Positions 23,801 to 33,545 of a DNA stretch of 64,000 nt are shown one piece after another. Position 1 is the first letter of the stretch, and every line of letters begins with the position of its first letter. The translations under genes were made by a program, and so were the position numbers. The notes beneath the pieces are model-generated. The model saw nothing but the letters and a program-made list of their open reading frames with translations. It ran no database searches and was not told where the DNA came from. The DNA comes from Euryodendron excelsum (Eukaryota; Streptophyta; Magnoliopsida; Ericales; Pentaphylacaceae), in the NCBI GenBank assembly GCA_033060915.1, contig CM065380.1, positions 46,806,001-46,870,000 on the forward strand. Reading direction: 5' to 3'.

Positions 23801-24629
23801 GCAAATTAGTGTTCCTAAAGAAACAATAATTTATAAACTTCCTAAAGAATGAACTCTTGAAGAGCAATTTTCTGAAGAGATAGGAAATTATTTCTATGAT
23901 TCCTAAAGAAGAAAATGAACCTGCAGAAAAGGAATCTCCATCATCTACATTTTTTGAAGAAACTCCTATAAAGGAATTCCTAAAAGAGAAACCTCCTGAA
24001 GAGATATCCACTGTAGAGGAAATGGTACTTGAAAATAATAAGATCTCAATAAATAATAATGTGAATACATGAGAATGATGGAATAGAAATGATATTATTG
24101 TCGACAACATATTTTTATTTAAAGTGGCTTTTGCAATTACTAGAAATAATGAACAGAATGAATCACAGAAAGTCGACAAATGTCAATAATATGATCAATA
24201 AAAATGCAAAGAAATTACTGAGTTAGAATTAAACTCATCAGCATAATGTAAAGTATTCGAAATTATAGTTCAAATACCAGAAGATGAAAATATTGGACAT
24301 GTAGTCCAAATACCAGAAGATGAAAATACGAACTTGATCATACATATTTTGAGCTCTTGTATCCTTTTCTTTCCCTACCTTAAACCTCATGGCCAAGTTA
24401 CAACTCGAACAAAGTCCTTGAGGATTTGATGTTGTAAGCACCCCATTTTTTACCACTCGGCAGTCTACACTCCGTCCAGACTTGTTTTCAAGTCATTGTG
24501 GGCGTATTCAATCGAAATCGATTTTCTAAGTCCAAATCCCGTCTATCCATCGCCTCGTTGGCCCACCAGGCCCAAATAGAGGCAAAATGACCAAAATGCC
24601 CTTAGGGGCATTGTTTCTTTCCAATTCCA

Positions 24630-25000
24630 ACTTCGACCCCTCTCTCGAGACAGTTTATTCCTCGAGATGGTTCCAATTCAGGCACGTCTTTTTGAAGACG
24701 GTAAGTCCCCTTTCCAATCCCTCTCTTGAGACAATTTATTCCTCGAGATGGTTCCAACTCAGGCACGTCTTCTCGGAGACGGTAAGACCCCTTTCCAATC
24801 CCTCTCTCGGGACAGTTTATTCCTCGAGGCGGTTCTAACTCAGGCACGTCTTCTCGAAGACGGTAAGACCCCTTTCCAATCCCTCTCTCGAGACAATTTA
24901 TTTCTCGAGACGGTTCCAATCCAGGCACGTCTTTTTGGAGACGATAAGACCCTTTCCAATCCCTCTCTCGAGATAGTTTATTTCTTGAGACGGTCCGAGT
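24630..25000. repeat. 81-bp tandem repeat with 6-bp-stem, 4-nt-loop hairpins
   Basis: About 4.5 units start 'ccctctctcgagacag' at about 24638, 24719, 24800, 24881 and 24961. Each complete unit has a hairpin CGTCTT-N4-AAGACG or a G-T variant at 24685-24700, 24766-24781, 24847-24862 and 24928-24943, spaced exactly 81 bp. Since 81 is divisible by 3, long ORFs with repeated peptides appear on both strands and should not be taken as genes. Confidence 0.85.
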
Positions 25001-25194
25001 AGCGAAAATACTCGTAAATATCACAACCGTTAGAGTAGCGGAAATACTCACAAATAGATCGATATAGGGAATTGCTAACAAACCCCTATGTCACGACGAC
25101 CGCCGTCAGAGTGGCGGAAACACTCAAAACCCAAGTCAACACCAGTGTCTGTTAGTTCTCTTCGGTGAAAAATGACCAAACTGCCCATTGGACC

Positions 25195-25760
25195 TTTTTC
25201 GAGACTTTCCAGTCAAGATGACCATTTTGCCCCTAGGCATCCGAATGCCCCGAGAACCACACCGGCTCTGGGTATCAAACTGGTAATCTCCTGAGATTGC
25301 TTCTTATAGTATTCTCAACCTTTCCTTTACGTTTCCGGATCATTTCGAGTCAGTTCCGGCCAACCCGATACAAAATGACCGTTTTGCCCCTGGTGGGCCG
25401 GTCTCCTTTTCCGACCACACCGGCTCTCGGTATCAAACCGGTAACTTCTCGAGAATACTTTTATAGTGTTCTCAATCTCCATTTAGCTTTCCGGATCATT
25501 CCGAGTCAGTTCCGGCAAATTCGATACGAAATGACAGTTTTGCCCTGGTGGGCCGGTCACCTTTTCCGACCACACCGGCTCTAGGTATCAAACCGAAAAA
25601 CTTTGGAAACATTCTAAATAATGGTTCCAGATCCCAAGTCTTCTTCCGGGACAGTCTGAGTCTGGCCCAGGCAGTTTCCCGGTCCGATTGATCGTTTTGC
25701 CCCTAAAGACCCGGTCAACCTTTCCAACCCCTCTTATCCTCATTTCTCAAGTCAAATATC
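25195..25760 (+). repeat. ~157-bp direct repeats in U3
   Basis: Three units are marked by 'accggctct(g/c/a)ggtatcaaac' at 25261, 25419 and 25574, each followed by 'tcgag..ttctcaa', 'ggatcatt(c/t)cgagtcagttccggc' and 'tgac(c/a)gttttgcccc'. Related units occur at 6200-6560, 38640-38900 and 51190-51500. Confidence 0.7.
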
Positions 25761-25956
25761 TCCAGGACACTATTTTAAGTATTCCTGCTCTTTTCTGGCC
25801 TTCTGGGTCATTCCCGACTCCTTCAAATCATTCCTGGACTTTTCGGAGTCACTCCTAGTGAAGCCAGGCTAAAAATTGCATGGTAGTCACTAGTACAGGC
25901 GTCCAAATCTAGTCAAAGATACGTTACTTGCCAGCCTTAAATATTTAATAAATGGC

Positions 25957-26016
25957 TGGCGCCACTAGTAGTGGCGCCAAGCCAAAAATTGGCCTAGCGC
26001 CACTGCAATAGGCGCC
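25957..26016. promoter_or_regulatory. Palindrome cluster just upstream of the LTR TATA box
   Basis: Perfect inverted repeat with 11-bp arms TGGCGCCACTA / TAGTGGCGCCA and one spacer base (25957-25979). It is followed at once by GCCAA-AAA-TTGGC (25981-25993) and two further GCGCCA half-sites (25997-26013). The TATA box starts about 50 bp downstream. Related versions stand upstream of the TATA box in element A's LTRs and near the antisense gene leader at 40080-40138. A core promoter element is inferred. Confidence 0.65.
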
Positions 26017-26029
26017 AGTGTTGTCCAAC

Positions 26030-26040
26030 CTCTATAAATA
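26030..26040 (+). promoter_or_regulatory. TATA box of the solo Tat LTR
   Basis: CTCTATAAATA. The same position and strand sense as the TATA box of LTR 2 (8145) and as 'ccataaatacag' read on the minus strand near 38207-38218 and 50865-50877. Confidence 0.7.
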
Positions 26041-26123
26041 CAGAACCTCTTCCAGCGTAAAAGAGATCCGCAAACTCAACCTAAAAATCATATAATTCGA
26101 TATACAGAGCTTGAACAATCCCT

Positions 26124-26177
26124 AAACCCTAGCCTCCCTAGGTTTTCCAAACCCTAGCCACCCTACACAAACCCTAG
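26124..26177 (+). promoter_or_regulatory. Telo-box cluster AAACCCTAG in the LTR leader
   Basis: Three exact AAACCCTAG copies (26124-26132, 26149-26157, 26169-26177) lie 85-140 bp downstream of the TATA box. Plant telo-boxes (AAACCCTA) are known near transcription starts of translation-related genes. Reverse-strand equivalents occur at 38025-38123 (four copies) and 50715-50790. Confidence 0.6.
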
Positions 26178-26649
26178 CCTCATATACACTCCTATACACC
26201 CCCATACACTCATACACTAACCTTCAACCCTCCTTCGAAGACTTGAAGAGCTACAATCTGAAGTTTGAAGGCGGCTCTTGAAGATTAAAGATTAAGACGA
26301 AGACGAAGACCGAAGAAAGCAAGGCGCGCAAAATAAACAAGATACAAGGTAGGTTCCTTATTTAAATTTTTGCATCTCCCCCTTCTCTCTTCTCTCTTCT
26401 CTCTCCTAACCCACTTGGGTTTTCTCTATTTTAATCTCCCATCTCTTTCCCCCCCCCCCCATTTCTTTGCATGCTTGAAACAAGGGGATTCCCGGTCCAT
26501 GTGTAGGATTGGGTTGTTGGAGAGTCACCGTGTTGGAGGCTTTCTTCTAGTCTAACTAGAGACTACGTGGGTCCAGCCCCCTTGATTATATGGTGAAGCC
26601 TTAACCTTGTATGTTCATGACCCCAAAATTGCATTGTGCATATCATGGT

Positions 26650-28610
26650 CTTACATCTTCCAAAATTCGTTTTCAAAGTTGTTTTCAAAATTGTTTTCAA
26701 ACTTGTTTTCAAAATTACATCAAAATCTCCTTTTTCAAAACATGTTTTCAAAATCACAATCCTAGGTAATTCTAGCCTTTCCATGGCTAGGGTTGCTTTA
26801 GGAAAGTGTTACATTCAAAGTGACTAATATGGTCTATATTTTCAAATCTTGTTGTTTTCAAAACTGCTTTCGTAAAGTGGTTCTAGCCTTCTTATGGTTA
26901 GAATCGCTTTAGGAAAGTGAGATCTTTTACATTTTCTAAAAAACTCTATTTTCAAAAAACTCTTTTCCTAAAAATCTCTTTCAATATACTTTCCTGAAAC
27001 TCTCCTCTCCAAAGTTGTTTTCAAAAACTCCTTCCAAAACTTCTCTTTTTAAAACTCCTTTCCAAAACGTTCTCTTCAAGGTCCACTTTCCAAAAACGTT
27101 CCCTAGGTTTCCTTCTTAGAAAAACCTCTTCCTAAATCTCTTTCTTAAAAATCTCTTTCTAAAAAAATTCCTCACTTGGATCTCTTTCCAAAAACTCTTT
27201 CTCCTCAAAATTTACTTTCTAAAAACATTCTCTAAATTCACTTTCCTAAAAACTCACTCCTTCCAAAAATCTTTCCAAAAATTCTCTTTCCAAAATCTTC
27301 CCTCTAGAAACTCCTCTCTAGGATTTCCTTCCAAAATCTTTGTTTCCAAAAAGCACACTTTCCAAAAACTCTTTCCTTAGAGCCCAAGTCAAGCCCTAAA
27401 ACCCACAATTAGGAAACCCTAATTTTCTTTCCAAAAACATGATTTTCAATCTTACCCCAAACCTAGGTCTCTAAAAACTCCTTTTTTTTGCGTCAAAATT
27501 AGGTTTCCAAAAACCTCTTTTCTACGTCAAAACTATACACTTTCAAATTTAGGGTTTCTAGAATCTCCCTTTCCAAATCCTTGCCAAATCATATCTTCCC
27601 TTTAGGAAACCAAATCTAATCTCCCCATTTAGGAAACTAGATCCTGTCCTCCATTTTTGAAAAGAAAATCAAATCTTTTCTTTTAGAAACCAAATCCAAT
27701 CCCTTCCTAATCCAAACCTTTCTTAATTCCATTCCTTCCTAAACTATAAGTTTCCTAAACCTAAACTTTAAATCTTTCCTTAAATTTTAAAATCCAAATC
27801 TTTCTTAATTCAACTCCTTTCTAACCTTCTACCTTCCTAAATCTTAAGTTTCCAAAACTTGAACATAAAAATCTTTCCTAAATTTTAAAACTCAACTTCC
27901 ACATCTTTTCTAATTCAACCCTTTCCTAATTCTACCTTCTTTTCAAATCTTAACTTTTTAAACCTAAGTTTTCAAACTTTTCCTAAACTCAAACCTTTTC
28001 TAATCTCAAGATTTTCTAAAATTCAAAAACTTTCTAAATTTCAAATCTTTGTAAAAGTCTAAGCTTCCTAAATTCAAAACTTTCTTAAGTTAAGACTTTC
28101 TAATCTAAAACTTTCTAAACTCTAAACCTTTCCAAATTTCAAATCCTTCCAAATCTAAAACTTTCTAAACATAAAACTTTCTTATTTTCAAAACTTCTTT
28201 GTTCTCAAAACTTTCTTATTTTCAAAACTTCCCTATTTCAAACTTTCCAACTTTCAAAACTTCCTAATTTCAAAACCTTTTCTAAAACAACACTTTCCTA
28301 AGTTGAAACTTTCCTAATTCAAAGACTTTCCTAAGTTGAAACTTTCTTAATTCGAAACTTTCCTAATTTCAAAACTTTCTTAACTTGAAAACTTCCCCAA
28401 TTCGAAACTTTCCTGAATCGGACCTTTCCTAATTCATATATTTCCTAAATCCAATCTTTCTTAAACTCTCGAGTCTTTCTTAAGTGTCATCTTTCTTAAG
28501 TCTAGGTTTCCTAAACCTCAATCTTTCCAAAACAATTTCAATTTCTCATCTTCTATTCTAAGTTCAAAATCAAATCCTCTTTCCAATTCAATCTCTTTCT
28601 TCCAAATCAA
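26650..28610 (+). repeat. G-poor degenerate ctttccaaaaactc minisatellite
   Basis: Nearly 2 kb of quasi-periodic 'cttt(c/t)c(c/t)aaaa' words of about 10-20 bp has almost no G on the plus strand from about 26990 on. The minus-oriented LTRs carry the mirror image (ggaaag, ttttgg) at 36050-37330, 48650-49990 and 54330-55850. The RNA of the LTR would be long, C/U/A-only and unstructured. Confidence 0.75.
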
Positions 28611-29436
28611 TCTCTTTTCAATCGGACTCTTGTCCGAACTACGATTGACCTAATTCCTCCAAAAGGATACGTAGGCAACCCTCATGAGTGTGGTCACAAC
28701 ATTTTTCAAATCTCAAATTCCAATCTATTTTCAAAATTCCAATTTCAAATTTCTATTTTCAAATTTCTATTTCTAATTTTCAAACTTTCCAATTTCAATT
28801 CCATCTCTTCAAATCTATTTTCAAATCAAATCAATTTCAAATCAATCTCTTTCCAAATCTATTTTTCAATTCTCTTTTCTTGCACTTGCATATCATGCAT
28901 CATGTAAGTTTCTTTTCAAGCATTGTTTTTCAAAGTGAATGGGATTGAACTATAGTTAGTTAAAGACTCTCATAGGTGAATCTAGGGTAGATTGACATGT
29001 AGGTACCGAAAGGGCGGGATAGGGTGATGGCTTAGTGCGTCTTCCCTACACGTAACCAACCTTCGAACCTAGATCATTAATTTCAAAGACCAATAACGGA
29101 GTTATTTTTCAAAAAGGGCTAAATATTTTCCAAAGGTTGCCAAACAAACCATTTTCCTAAAAACCCTCTCTTGAGGATGTTTTCCAAAATCGTTTTCCAA
29201 AAACCCTAAGTGTAGTATTCAGATTATTCTTAGTTTTTAGGTGACCTAACTCACCTTAATCAAGTTAGGTGGTGACTGCGAATCTTTCTCAAAAAGCCCT
29301 TTATTCAAATCTATTTTCAATTCAAATCTAATCGCACTCATTCCTTTAGGAGGGTGAGTTCTAACGAGAGAGTACAGCATTTTTCCCACTTGCGTGTGTA
29401 TTCCTCGAGTGCGAAAAATCTGGGCGCGACAGATGT

Positions 29437-30040
29437 GTATATTACTTATTCATTCATTTCATAGAGAATTTACTTATTAGTTGCTTGTATGATTTTAACA
29501 TTGAGTATTCTTTCATGAAGCTATGCCAAGTTATCTTTCACTTTATATATTCACGTCATTTCTTTATGATTGTCTCTTTTGATTTTACATTACATTTACT
29601 CTTTTACAAGGACAACCGGTGTAAGATGTCTATGTTCTTTCTTTCTGAGAGAATATTCAGTGAGGTTGAATCAAAGTTAAAAGGATTTATATGTGGTTTT
29701 ATATTGTAATACTTTTCTTATTATGTAATGATCACACGCACACAAAAGCCTCTCATATGTTGTTCTAAGACATTATCTTGTTTGTGTATTAAAGAGTAAG
29801 ATAGACAGAATATGTTTGTGTCTTGAAATATGTCATACTTTATCCTCATTATCCTCACTTGTAGGCACATTTCGATATTTGTGGATATCATCATTGGAAA
29901 TCCTCACAAAACTATACTCGTCCACTAGGGACAACCTAGGGATTTAAAGGCTTAGTACATATGATAAATGCACTCGTGATCTCTACGAAAGTAGAGCCTA
30001 TATTTTTAAGTGCGTTTATTGTTTTGCCAGGGACTAACAA
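29437..30040. other. Unassigned sequence between solo LTR and next LTR
   Basis: The left part may continue the copia relict. The right part (about 29930-30040, 'ttgccagggactaacaaaagtttag') is internal sequence just upstream of a PPT. No coding domain is recognised. Confidence 0.4.
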
Positions 30041-30282
30041 AAGTTTAGTTGGGGGGTGTGATTGTACTCTAAAAAGTACAAATTTGAGTCCCCTAATTAT
30101 AAGCTATTATTAGTAATTATGTACATATTAGTTATTGTTTTAATATAATATTAGTTTTCTTTTATATTTTTGTCTTTTGTGCAGATTTAAAGCTAAAACC
30201 GAGCAAAATGACGGCGACATGCACATAGACATTTTTTTGGGTGTTAATTTTATATATATTTATGTGTAATATTGTATTGTAT

Positions 30283-30283
<1 letters not shown>

Positions 30284-30314
<31 letters not shown>

Positions 30315-30316
30315 TA
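30284..30316. repeat. (TA)n microsatellite
   Basis: About 15 TA units within the LTR. Confidence 0.9.
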
Positions 30317-30536
30317 TCATATGTGTTTGTGCTTGTGTACAAGTGGGGGGCAAAAGGAGTTGTCCTAAAAAAAAAGAAGGAAAAGGAGGAAAAGAAGGTG
30401 GGCGGCTAACAACAGATAAAAGTCAAAGAATAGAAAAAAGAGGAAGAAAAGACGACAAGAGGTGGGTGGCCAGCAAAAGAAGAAAAAAAATTACAAAAAA
30501 AAAAAAAAAAGCAGAGCAAAGTGGATGATCTTTGGC

Positions 30537-30545
30537 TATAAAAGG
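30537..30545 (+). promoter_or_regulatory. TATA box of the gypsy-type LTR
   Basis: TATAAAAGG in 'tttggctataaaaggatagag', followed within 30 bases by a GA-rich leader. Confidence 0.5.
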
Positions 30546-31619
30546 ATAGAGAGATGGAGAAGAAGAGAGAGCCCGGCAAAGACAAAAGGCAAAGAGGAAG
30601 AGACGGAAAGAGCTCCATTTAATTGTTTTCTTTCTTAGGGGTAAATTTTCAATTAGTTTGCTAGCAGCTTTTCACTCAATTAATTTTTACTTTTAGTCTT
30701 TTTTTTTACCGTTATTCTACTGTAATACACATTTTTATTTATGAAGTTATTTTTCAAGCCATGTCTTTTTCTTTTAATACTATGAGTAGCTAGTTTTATT
30801 CTTGAAGCCAATTGTGAAGATTATCTGAGGATCTTGGAATATCAACAGATGTAATTGATTCTTCACTGTTTTATCTTTAAAACCTTTCAATTCTTAATAA
30901 TTAAATTCTAGATCTTTGAGAAAACTTAGATTCTTGACTAAGTTTGGTAATTTCTATACACAAATCTTAGTTTAGTATAGTTATTGCACAAATCGATGGT
31001 ATGAATCTATAGCTTTAATTTTATTATTCTAGATTTAATTATTATTGAATTTTTTTTCTAATAGCTTAATCTTCCTAATCAAATGCTCAAGATAAAGTTA
31101 ATGATTTTAGTTACAAAACCTTCGTTAGAATTTCGAGTGAATCAGTTGATCGGATCAATTGGATCCAAGACTATTTAATTTAATTTAATTTAATTCTCAT
31201 TCTACAACTATCAATCCTCACAAATTTAACTATTTTGCTTTGGTTACCATTTTCTGCAATAATTGTCCAAGTCTCATTGGTACTTCTCAAAATGAAATTC
31301 AAACAGGTTGACTTAGATTCCAACTAAAGCCATTATAACACTACAGTGTCTAGCATGACTTAATCGGTATCTAATCTTTTACCGTGGGTGAATTTTAGCA
31401 CCTAACTCTGCATGTTTTGATAACTGTTCATTGTGGATCGACTCCAGTCTTACCGGATTTTATTTATTGCTTCACTGCAACTGCACTTGGGTATTAATAA
31501 ATTGTCATATCCTGAGCGTAGTAAAGTATACACATGTTTTTTGGAATGATTTGCCCTTGTGTTTCAGCAGTTTCCACGCTTGTTTGTTTTGCAGGACTAG
31601 AATGAATATAAAAAAATGA

Positions 31620-33310
31620 ATTTGTAATCCCTCACTAATTTGTATTAAATATAATATAGTGTATTATATATGTTAATATACATTATAATAACACTACATA
31701 TACTAATATATTTATAATTGTAACATCAATGTGTAATTATTATATTAATTTATAAGATATATATTATACTATTAATATAATGTTAATATATTAACATATA
31801 TAATTATAATATTAATATATAAAGAGTTACACATTGTATTATTAGTGTAGATAATATTCATGAACGATATATTTATATATATTGGAACATTATATTAGAT
31901 TAGATAGTTATATATAATATAAAATAATATAGGTAAATTAGGGTAAAAGGTATTTTGCTTATTACACGCATTGTTGACAAACCTCCTTGTCTCAAGACTA
32001 TTTGTTTCACCTCTTTTCTAGAACTAGATATTCCCATATATGTGGATTAAGCAATTCGGTCCAAATTATTAGTCCTATCATTTTTTTCGCTACCAAAGTG
32101 CGAGATTATATGTGATTATTGGTCTAGTCCGACCTAGTCCGCCAATCAAACACTGGAATGGTGCACTAAGTTTGATAATAAAAAAAATTATATTATTTTT
32201 TAAAAGGGTGTGGTAAGTTTTACAATTTAAGCCTGTAAATGTAAATATTTGAGACTAAGAACGTTTGAATCTAGCACTTAAAAGTAATATTAGTAACATC
32301 TAATCACTATTTCACATATAATATATAAGACAATTAACTTTACTAATAAATAGATATTTTTAATTTCACAACACTAGTTGAACTACCAAGAGAACAATGA
32401 ACCGATATCTTCATTGATTTGATACTTCTTTGGATTTTGATAACTATGCTAGGATCACATGTAGATTCATATGGCCAAGTTTGAACATTTTTTTCCAGCT
32501 AGGTTGTAATTCTGCCCTAAGCTTGGAAAGACTATTTGAAGTCTGGTTGAAATTTTATATACATACCAGGTGTCAACCCGTATAATGTACAGAAAGTAAT
32601 CACGTCAGCCATATGGAATAACAACTCGATGCTATGATAATATAGAATTATCATAATATATATTATAGAAGTAGGGATAATGAATTTGTAAATTATATTT
32701 TATCGTCAGAGATCTACAAAAGTAGCATAGAAATTATGAATTTATATTACTATAACTATCATAAAATATTATCTTATGTCTAACTAATCATATACTTTCA
32801 CATATAAAAGTGCAGTATTTGTATACATAGTGTGTATATGACTATTTGATAATAAACTATTATTTGAGATAATTTATTAAAAGATTGTGTAGGAGATAAT
32901 TTGTGGGAACTTAATTGCTTAAGACTTTATCTTTAAATAGAACAATTTATCGGTTAAGACTTCATACTTAAATAGAAACTTTATTAGATTACAATAAAAA
33001 TTGGTGGACCATTTAAGAATTTTATTATTAAAAAACTAAGTTTTAATTGGTGCATTGATATAATTTTTTTCAAATAGGAGTTTTGTAACAAGTAGGGAAC
33101 TCATATATATTTATACGTATAAAATAATTGATAAGTATCTTCATTACTCCTGTGATGTGGCATTTAAAAACTATAAAAGAGTTTAGAGAGCCACGTAAAA
33201 AACACTTAAGAGAGAGACAAAATATAAATGCAAACACAACTTTTATATATATATATGTGATTCATCTATTACATTTATATAGATAGATATTATATATATA
33301 TATGTTATTT
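31620..33310. other. AT-rich sequence with no recognised feature
   Basis: Very AT-rich, with many short (TA) runs and TATTAATATA palindromes (31650-31930). No gene, splice pattern or element terminus is supportable. Confidence 0.5.
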
Positions 33311-33317
33311 TGACTTC

Positions 33318-33495
33318 TTTTTTTTTTTTTTTTTTTTTGAGAAAACGATAGAAAAAGCATACTAATAGATAAGAAGACAAGTACAAACATAGGAACTCTG
33401 TTTGATCGTGATAATTTCTTTTCCAGTACAAACATAGTAACTCTATTTGATCATGATAATTTCTTTTCCATACTGTTAGCAATACGTGAATCATT
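33318..33495 (-). mobile_element. Short 5'-truncated LINE 3' end
   Basis: On the minus strand the segment ends 'tagtatgctttttctatcgttttctc' plus a poly(A) of over 20 (33318-33340). That resembles the tail of the larger LINE at 33546. Within it a 44-46 bp stretch (gtacaaacatag.aactctgtttgatc) is duplicated in tandem at about 33379 and 33425. Possible target duplication ttgact (33309-33316 area and 33495-33502). Confidence 0.4.
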
Positions 33496-33545
33496 TGACT
33501 GGCTTTGAAATTTATTAAAATATCACTCTATACCTCCTAGACGGT

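Larger units (their letters stand above)
20500..24432 (+). mobile_element. Old Ty1/copia relict, left part
   Basis: The LTR-end/primer region reads 'ttataacacattatcattacgaggctc' across 20651-20677, a mutated form of the 'aacacgttatcagcacga' seen at the primer site of many plant copia elements. Downstream are the characteristic repeats 'gcacttgaagttgcaag' (21843-21945) and 'gcatctgaagtgatgcaccagaagtgat' (23259-23289). At 23430-23790 lie decayed integrase-end sequences. The region is AT-rich and heavily mutated, and no RT remains. The solo Tat LTR at 24433 is inserted in it. What follows after 29436 may be its continuation, but I cannot recognise any coding there. LTR limits are not determined. 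Confidence 0.6.
24428..29436 (+). mobile_element. Solo Tat-type LTR (24433-29431), GATGT target duplication
   Basis: A single LTR of 4999 bp runs from TGTAAGCACCCC at 24433 to GGGCGCGACA at 29431. Perfect 5-bp repeats GATGT flank it (24428-24432 and 29432-29436), so it is a true solo LTR left by recombination between two LTRs. It is the same family as the LTRs of element A (opposite strand) and is the best-preserved forward copy. Inner order: 81-bp hairpin array, 157-bp repeats, palindrome cluster, TATA box, telo-box leader, a 5'-splice-like 'acaag/gtaggtt' at 26346, a 1.9-kb G-poor tract, then the conserved downstream block 28620-29430. No coding function is seen. Confidence 0.92.
30041..31610 (+). 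mobile_element. gypsy-type PPT and LTR
   Basis: PPT 'aagtttagttgggggg' (30041-30056) is followed by an LTR start TGTGATTGTACTC at 30057. A TATA box TATAAAAGG is at 30537-30545, and a purine-rich leader follows. Near 31433-31495 'ggatcgactccagtctta', 'ccggattttatttattgcttc' and 'actgcacttggg' form the phrase found near the LTR end of plant gypsy elements with this PPT type. The exact 3' terminus and target duplication were not found, so the end is approximate. The same family provides the minus-strand fragment at 2701-2885. Confidence 0.5.

Noticed and set aside
24630..25000. CRISPR-like direct repeats
   Set aside because: Units are contiguous 81-bp tandem copies without unique spacers, inside a plant LTR.
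24602..25081. 159-aa minus-strand ORF with repeated peptide
   Set aside because: Product of the 81-bp (27-codon) LTR array, which opens frames on both strands. No start context, domain or neighbouring coding signal.
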